Origin: Halomonas salinarum
GTDB taxonomy: Bacteria; Pseudomonadota; Gammaproteobacteria; Pseudomonadales; Halomonadaceae
DNA: 64,000 nt
Assembly: GCF_012062845.1 (NCBI RefSeq)
Contig: NZ_WWNB01000001.1
Coordinates: forward strand, 1-64,000
Direction of reading: 5' to 3'
Part shown: positions 59,441-64,000 of the stretch, piece by piece
Layout of the letters: each line of letters starts with the position of its first letter
Position numbering within the stretch: position 1 is the first letter of the stretch
Position numbers and translations under genes: made by a program
Notes under the pieces: generated by a model
Databases searched by the model: none
What the model was told of the DNA's origin: nothing
What the model saw: the letters and a program-made list of their open reading frames with translations, nothing else

Positions 59441-60394
59441 TCAGACAAGCCGGCGCAGGGCGAAGTCAGCGATGGCGGTATCCTGCACACCGGTCCCGGT
59501 AAGATCGCAAACCGTGATGGTCGCCGGCGACAACCGCAGCCTCAGGCCCTGAGCCACTACCGAGCCAAGTTCGAAGACCTTGAAGGGCAGCTCGCCACCT
59601 TCTCCACCATCCGCGAATGCCTTGAGCTCACCGTTCTTGACACTCTGGGGGCGGCTATCGCAGACAAACGCATCGGCGCGGGTCAACACGCTGGTCTCCA
59701 GCTCACGCTTGTGCGGGCTATCAGACCCCATGGCGGTGACGTGCACGCCCTCGGGAAGGTCCGCCGCGGTAAGAATCGTTGTCTGTGACGAGGTAGCGGT
59801 CACGATGATATCGGCCTTTGCGCAGGCAGCCCGGACACTGTCATGCACCGTCACCGAAAGCCCCTTGGCGCGTAGCCGCTCAGCGTATTCCTGCGCCGCC
59901 TCTGAGCGACGCGCCCAGACATCGACTGCCTCGATATCCCGCACCAATCGCAGCGCCTCGACCTGGCGTTCGGCCTGCTCGCCGGCCCCCAGCACTGTCA
60001 CGCGACGGCTGTCCTCACGGGACAGATGCTTGGCGGCAATAGCGCCAGCCAGGGCGGTGCGCAGCATGGTCAGGTAGCCCTCATCGAAGAGCACCGCCTC
60101 GACCAGGCCCGTCTGTGCCGAGAACACCATCATCAGGCCGTTGAGGCTCGCGAGCCCTTGCTTGGGGTTATCAAAGAACCCCGGACTGACCTTGATCGCG
60201 AAGCGGGAAAAGCCGCGAATATGCGCGGTCTTGACGTCGACTTCGCCATTGGCCTCTTCGATGGACATGGAGAGAACTGGCGGCTGTACCGCCTCACCAC
60301 GCCCTAGCGCCGCGAAGCCTGCCTCCACGGCGGCCAGTGCATCCTGATCAAGCGTCACGGCCTCGCTGATCGCCGCCCGGTGGAAAAGCTGCAC
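59441..60394 (-). CDS. eutC: EutC-type ornithine cyclodeaminase-family protein
   Basis: 317 residues of the OCD/mu-crystallin family. IKVSPGFFDNPKQGLASLNGLMMVF is the substrate block, VTVLGAGEQAERQVEALRLV the nucleotide fold, and DIIVTATSSQTTIL and VTAMGSDSPHKREL follow. It is coded directly behind eutB and doeD homologues, which fits EutC of (hydroxy)ectoine utilisation, an enamine/imine reductase-like step. True ornithine cyclodeaminase is a less likely alternative. Confidence 0.85.
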   Translation of the reverse strand: MQLFHRAAISEAVTLDQDALAAVEAGFAALGRGEAVQPPVLSMSIEEANGEVDVKTAHIRGFSRFAIKVSPGFFDNPKQGLASLNGLMMVFSAQTGLVEAVLFDEGYLTMLRTALAGAIAAKHLSREDSRRVTVLGAGEQAERQVEALRLVRDIEAVDVWARRSEAAQEYAERLRAKGLSVTVHDSVRAACAKADIIVTATSSQTTILTAADLPEGVHVTAMGSDSPHKRELETSVLTRADAFVCDSRPQSVKNGELKAFADGGEGGELPFKVFELGSVVAQGLRLRLSPATITVCDLTGTGVQDTAIADFALRRLV

Positions 60395-60424
60395 CCAAGC
60401 CTCCTGATGAATCAGTGTGATTGC

Positions 60425-61423
60425 TCAGCGTGCTACGAGACGCCGGGCGTGATCAAGCGTCTCGAGGGATACGCCATTGCCGGAGACAATCAGCGCAACC
60501 GTCTGCCCTCGAATGTCGATGTTGTGCTCCGCGATTGCCGCCAGCCCCACAACCGCCGCCCCTTCGACCAGCATTTTTTCATTCTCGAGCATGTCGACCA
60601 TGGCGTGGGCGATGGCGGTCTCCGAGACCTGATAATGATCGTCCATCACCTCATCGACCAAGGCATAGCTGCAGCGGTTCTTAAGCCCGATGCCCCCACC
60701 CAGGGAGTCAGCCAGGCTTTCTGTTTCTTCGACCATTACCGGATGGCCGGCCTCGAGGCTCTTCCACATCGCCGCCCCGCGACTGAGGCTGACCCCGGTG
60801 AGCTGCGCCTCGGGGCGAATGGCCTTCATGGCTGCACCGATACCGCCAAGCAGGCCACCGCCTGAGAGCCCGACAAAGACCCGATCAAGTGCTGGCGTAT
60901 CTTCCATGAGTTCAAGGCCGATGGTGCCCTGGCCGGCGGCGATCAGGGGATCATCGAAGGGGGGAATCAGGGTCATGCCCTCCTCGGCGACCAGGCGTGC
61001 CACCTCCTCGAAGGCCTCATCCTGGCTGGCCCCGACACTCGTGACGCGGGCACCCAGGGCCTCGATGGCGGCGACCTTGTTGGCCGGCACCAGCGTCGAC
61101 AGGCAGATGGTCGCCGGCACCCCGAGGCGGGCGGCGGCGAACGCCACCGCCCGGCCGTGGTTGCCGGTGGAGGCGGTGGTGACACCACGCGCCAGGGCCT
61201 CGCGGCCATGGCGTTCAATCAGCGCGGCGATCATGTTGGTGGCCCCGCGCAGCTTGAAGGCCCCGGTGGGTTGGCAGGTTTCGAGCTTGAGCAGCACCTC
61301 GGCATCGAAGCGTTGCGAAAGCGCCGCTGAGCGCACCAGCGGTGAACGTACCACCTGGCCGGCAATGCGCTTACGGGCTCGGTAAAGCTCGGCCAGGGTG
61401 ACGCCATGAAGGGAGCGAGACAT
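60425..61423 (-). CDS. eutB: EutB-type threonine dehydratase-like PLP enzyme
   Basis: 332 residues from ATG 61423 (GGAGAAAGG upstream). PLP Lys in QPTGAFKLRGATNM near residue 57; Ser/Gly phosphate loop GLSGGGLLGGIGAAM; TASTGNHGRAVAFAAARLG. It is of the serine/threonine dehydratase family and its best context is EutB of hydroxyectoine utilisation, since doeD and eutC homologues flank it. Generic threonine dehydratase activity is the alternative. Confidence 0.85.
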   Translation of the reverse strand: MSRSLHGVTLAELYRARKRIAGQVVRSPLVRSAALSQRFDAEVLLKLETCQPTGAFKLRGATNMIAALIERHGREALARGVTTASTGNHGRAVAFAAARLGVPATICLSTLVPANKVAAIEALGARVTSVGASQDEAFEEVARLVAEEGMTLIPPFDDPLIAAGQGTIGLELMEDTPALDRVFVGLSGGGLLGGIGAAMKAIRPEAQLTGVSLSRGAAMWKSLEAGHPVMVEETESLADSLGGGIGLKNRCSYALVDEVMDDHYQVSETAIAHAMVDMLENEKMLVEGAAVVGLAAIAEHNIDIRGQTVALIVSGNGVSLETLDHARRLVAR

Positions 61424-61615
61424 GGGGCCTTTCTCCGAAATGAGTGACAGGGCCATCGCCGGGGCTAACACGAGAGCGAACCCCCGTGCCATCAGCAACG
61501 CTAGCATCTGATCGCTCGGGCCAGAACCAGACGCGCCGCCCTTATGGGCGGCGCATCTGGCTTGCTGTCAGCGCTTAGCTGTCAGGGCAAGCGAGCCACT
61601 CGCTGCCGGCAGCGC

Positions 61616-63019
61616 TCAGCGCAGGTCACCCGACTTGGTGAGCTCATCGGTCACCTTGTCCACGGCACGCTTGGTACGGGCGATGATCTCATCGACCTGC
61701 TCACGGCTGGCGATCAGCGGTGGCGCGAAACCGAGGATGTCGCCTTGGGGCATGGCCCGCGCGATCAGGTTCTCTTCTAGCGCCGCTGCTGCGATGCGCG
61801 GGCCGACCTTGAGACCTGGATCAAAGTGGACGCGCCTGGCCGGGTCGGCGGAGAACTCCAGCGAGGCCAGCATGCCCACACCACGTGCCTGCCCGACGAT
61901 CGGATGGTCGCCGAAGGTGGCCTGCATCTGCTGCTGCAGGTAGGCGCCCGTCTCGGCGGCGTTGGCGGTGAGGCCCTCGCGCTCGATGATCGCCAGGTTG
62001 GCCAGGCCCGCCGCACAGCCCAGCGCATGGCCGGAGTAGGTCCAGCCATGGCCGATCGGGCCGTACTCGCCGGCCCCCTGCTCCAGCACCCGCCACACCC
62101 GGTCGCCGACGATCACCCCGGACAGCGGCTGGTAGGCACTGGTCAGGCCCTTGGCCACGGTGATCAGGTCCGGCTTGATGTCGTAATGATGGCTGCCGAA
62201 GTTGCTGCCGATACGGCCGAAACCGCATACCACTTCATCGGCGATCAGCAGCACATCGTACTTATCGAGCACCGCCTGGATCGCTGCCCAGTAGCCTTCC
62301 GGCGGCGGCACGATGCCGCCGGTACCAAGCACCGGCTCGCCGATGAAGGCCGCCACGGTGTCGGGGCCTTCATCGAGAATCATCTCCTCGAGCCGGGTCG
62401 CGCAGTAGGCCGAGAACTCCTGCTCGGTCATGCCTTCCTGCTCGGCGGCGCGATGGTAATAGTACGGCGCCTCGGTGTGGCGGATGGTATCGATCGGCAG
62501 ATCGAAGTGATCGTGAAACGCCTTCAGGCCGGTCAATGAGCCGGAGGCGATACCTGAGCCGTGATAACCACGCATCCGTGAAATGACTTTCTTCTTCTGC
62601 GGCCGGCCGAGCACATTGTTGTAATAGCGCACCAGCTTGAGCTGAGTCTCGTTGGCGTCACTGCCAGACATGCCGTAATAGACCTTGGACATGCCAGGGC
62701 CGGCCAGTTCGAGGATCTTCTCGGACAGTGCGACCTGCACCTCGTTGGAGTGCCCCACATAGGTGTGATAGTAGGACATCTTCAGGGCCTGCTCGTAGAT
62801 GGCATCTGCCACCTCGGTACGCCCATAACCGATGTTGACGCAGTACAGGCCGGCAAAGCCGTCGATGAACTCACGGCCGTCCATGTCGACGATGTTGATG
62901 CCCTGACCGCCGGTAATGACCCGGCCCGGCGCATCACCATGGGCGAAGTCACGCAGGTGGGTGGACGCATGGAAGGTAACCTTGCGGTCGCGGTCAATCA
63001 GCGCCTGATGGGGACTCAT
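61616..63019 (-). CDS. doeD: class III aminotransferase, DoeD-type
   Basis: 467 residues. PLP site: LLIADEVVCGFGRIGSNFGSHHYDIKPDLITVAKGLTSAYQP, Lys in VAKGLTS. It transaminates L-2,4-diaminobutyrate to aspartate semialdehyde in ectoine breakdown in H. elongata; similar omega-transaminases act on other amines, so specificity is inferred from neighbours. Start MSPHQALIDRDRK. About 200 bases separate it from the dehydrogenase gene. Confidence 0.88.
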   Translation of the reverse strand: MSPHQALIDRDRKVTFHASTHLRDFAHGDAPGRVITGGQGINIVDMDGREFIDGFAGLYCVNIGYGRTEVADAIYEQALKMSYYHTYVGHSNEVQVALSEKILELAGPGMSKVYYGMSGSDANETQLKLVRYYNNVLGRPQKKKVISRMRGYHGSGIASGSLTGLKAFHDHFDLPIDTIRHTEAPYYYHRAAEQEGMTEQEFSAYCATRLEEMILDEGPDTVAAFIGEPVLGTGGIVPPPEGYWAAIQAVLDKYDVLLIADEVVCGFGRIGSNFGSHHYDIKPDLITVAKGLTSAYQPLSGVIVGDRVWRVLEQGAGEYGPIGHGWTYSGHALGCAAGLANLAIIEREGLTANAAETGAYLQQQMQATFGDHPIVGQARGVGMLASLEFSADPARRVHFDPGLKVGPRIAAAALEENLIARAMPQGDILGFAPPLIASREQVDEIIARTKRAVDKVTDELTKSGDLR

Positions 63020-63085
63020 GTCTCTCTCCTGATACTCCCCGGCATGAAGGGAGGGTTTTAGTGTTGCCTTGTTCTGGAATAGGGG

Positions 63086-63113
63086 CTGGACTAGGTGTAC
63101 TGGACTAGGTGTG
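63086..63113. repeat. 14-bp tandem repeat
   Basis: CTGGACTAGGTGTA followed at once by CTGGACTAGGTGTG, one mismatch. It lies in the 212-base doeC-doeD gap. The same gap holds CTTTTTCA/TGAAAAAG (about 63172-63191) and a CCCCC/GGGGG pair, which may terminate doeC; no gene is seen. Confidence 0.6.
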
Positions 63114-63231
63114 CTGCATTAGGCGGGTAAGGTGGGCGCAAACACGCCATGACCCCCTCCCTGGGGGCTCGGCTTTTTCATCCCTGAAAAAGACGGTTCG
63201 CTTGGCACCTTGCCGCGCTGCCTGGGCGATA

Positions 63232-64000
63232 TCAGCTGCCGGAAACAGATCCCAGCGCGCCGAGGCAGTAGTACTTGGTTTCCAGATACTCATCGATGCC
63301 GCTAACGCCGCCTTCACGCCCCAGGCCAGACTGCTTGACGCCCCCGAAGGGAACCGGCGGACCGGTCATCTTGACCGAATTGACCGAGACCATGCCGAAC
63401 TCCAGCGCGCGCAGCAGTTTCCAGATACGACGGATGTCGTGAGTGTAGACGTAGGCGGCAAGGCCGTATTCGGTATCATTGGCCATGGCAATGGCTTCAT
63501 CATCATCGCGATAAGCGGTGATGCCTGCCACAGGAGCAAAGTTCTCTTCCCGCCAGATTTGCATCTCGCGGGTCACACCGGTCAGCAGCACAGGCATGAA
63601 GAAGTTGGGTCCCGGCGCCGCCGACTGATCGCCGGCCACCAGCGTCGCGCCCTGGGAGATGGCATCATCGACAATGCTCGACGCCTTCTCGACCGCCTGG
63701 GCATGGATCAGCGGACCGAGATCGACCTCGCTATGAAGGCCGTTGCCGACAGTCAGCGCTGCCATGCGCTCGGCGAAATGCTCGACGAAGGCATCATGGA
63801 TCGACTCGTGTACCAGAATGCGGTTGGCGGCCAGGCAGTCCTGACCGGCGGTCTGGAACTTGGCGGACACGGCCGACAGGGCGGCCTCACGCGGATCCAT
63901 GTCCGGCCCGACGATAAAGGGCGCATTACCGCCAAGCTCCAGCGAAACCCGCTTGACGGTGCCAGCACACTGTTCAAGCAGCAGCCGCCCCACCCGGGTG
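63232..64000 (-). CDS. doeC: aldehyde dehydrogenase, DoeC/GabD-type (partial)
   Basis: C-terminal half of an NAD(P)-dependent aldehyde dehydrogenase, open at the right edge (about 255 residues visible). Catalytic Glu in SLELGGNAPFIV and Cys in KFQTAGQDCLAANRI. YGLAAYVYTHDIRRIWKL, PFGGVKQSGLGREGG and the C-terminal IDEYLETKYYCLG close the protein. It resembles succinate-semialdehyde dehydrogenase GabD. Beside doeD it fits DoeC, which oxidises aspartate semialdehyde to aspartate at the end of ectoine degradation. Confidence 0.9.
   Translation of the reverse strand, partial: TRVGRLLLEQCAGTVKRVSLELGGNAPFIVGPDMDPREAALSAVSAKFQTAGQDCLAANRILVHESIHDAFVEHFAERMAALTVGNGLHSEVDLGPLIHAQAVEKASSIVDDAISQGATLVAGDQSAAPGPNFFMPVLLTGVTREMQIWREENFAPVAGITAYRDDDEAIAMANDTEYGLAAYVYTHDIRRIWKLLRALEFGMVSVNSVKMTGPPVPFGGVKQSGLGREGGVSGIDEYLETKYYCLGALGSVSGS

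Overview
The window looks like chromosome from a moderately halophilic gammaproteobacterium of the Halomonas/Chromohalobacter type. The reasons are high GC, the rpoS-nlpD-pcm-surE-truD-ispF-ispD-ftsB order, an Entner-Doudoroff (ED) sugar cluster with a HexR-type regulator, and ectoine-degradation genes (doeC/doeD/eutB/eutC type) at the right end. The genus is inferred from these families; no 16S gene or marker search was available.

Layout. 1-521: end of an IS4-family insertion sequence, cut by the window edge. 0.6-6.2 kb: glyA, a two-domain polyphosphate kinase 2 and a ybbAP-type ABC exporter next to divergent tesA. 7.8-15.8 kb: transporters, a selenoprotein-W-like protein, a short LOV blue-light receptor, ettA, a DUF2254 membrane protein and an LpxL-type acyltransferase. 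15.8-24.5 kb: alr, then the conserved minus-strand cluster ftsB-ispD-ispF-truD-surE-pcm-DUF368-nlpD-rpoS. 24.7-26.3 kb: a COG3146 acyltransferase-like protein and a small hypothetical gene.

26.6-39.9 kb is a complete sugar-to-ED block. gapA faces edd-glk-(hexose-6-P epimerase)-(aldo/keto reductase), then pgi-fructokinase, then eda-pgl-zwf facing hexR. Together these take glucose or fructose through glucose-6-P and KDPG to pyruvate and glyceraldehyde-3-P. HexR-like palindromes lie in both divergent intergenic regions. The glk leader is a tandem array of copies of the glk translation start, which is the strangest DNA feature in the window.

40-48.9 kb: a LolA-like protein, a RidA protein, a frameshifted MFS gene, a SulP transporter with a tandem UspA, a slipin/NfeD pair and an EutA/maleate-isomerase-like protein. 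49-57.8 kb: a Cys-rich cytochrome with a His-rich partner, divergent from an apparent eight-gene operon. That operon encodes an APH-fold kinase, a YnjBCD-type ABC importer, two small glycosyltransferases, an ECF sigma factor and a zinc-finger protein; I could not match the whole unit to a described system. 57.9-64 kb: a DUF302 protein, a HAD dehalogenase, a 144-bp MITE-like palindrome, and eutC, eutB, doeD and a partial doeC for (hydroxy)ectoine catabolism.

No tRNA, rRNA or CRISPR array was recognised.
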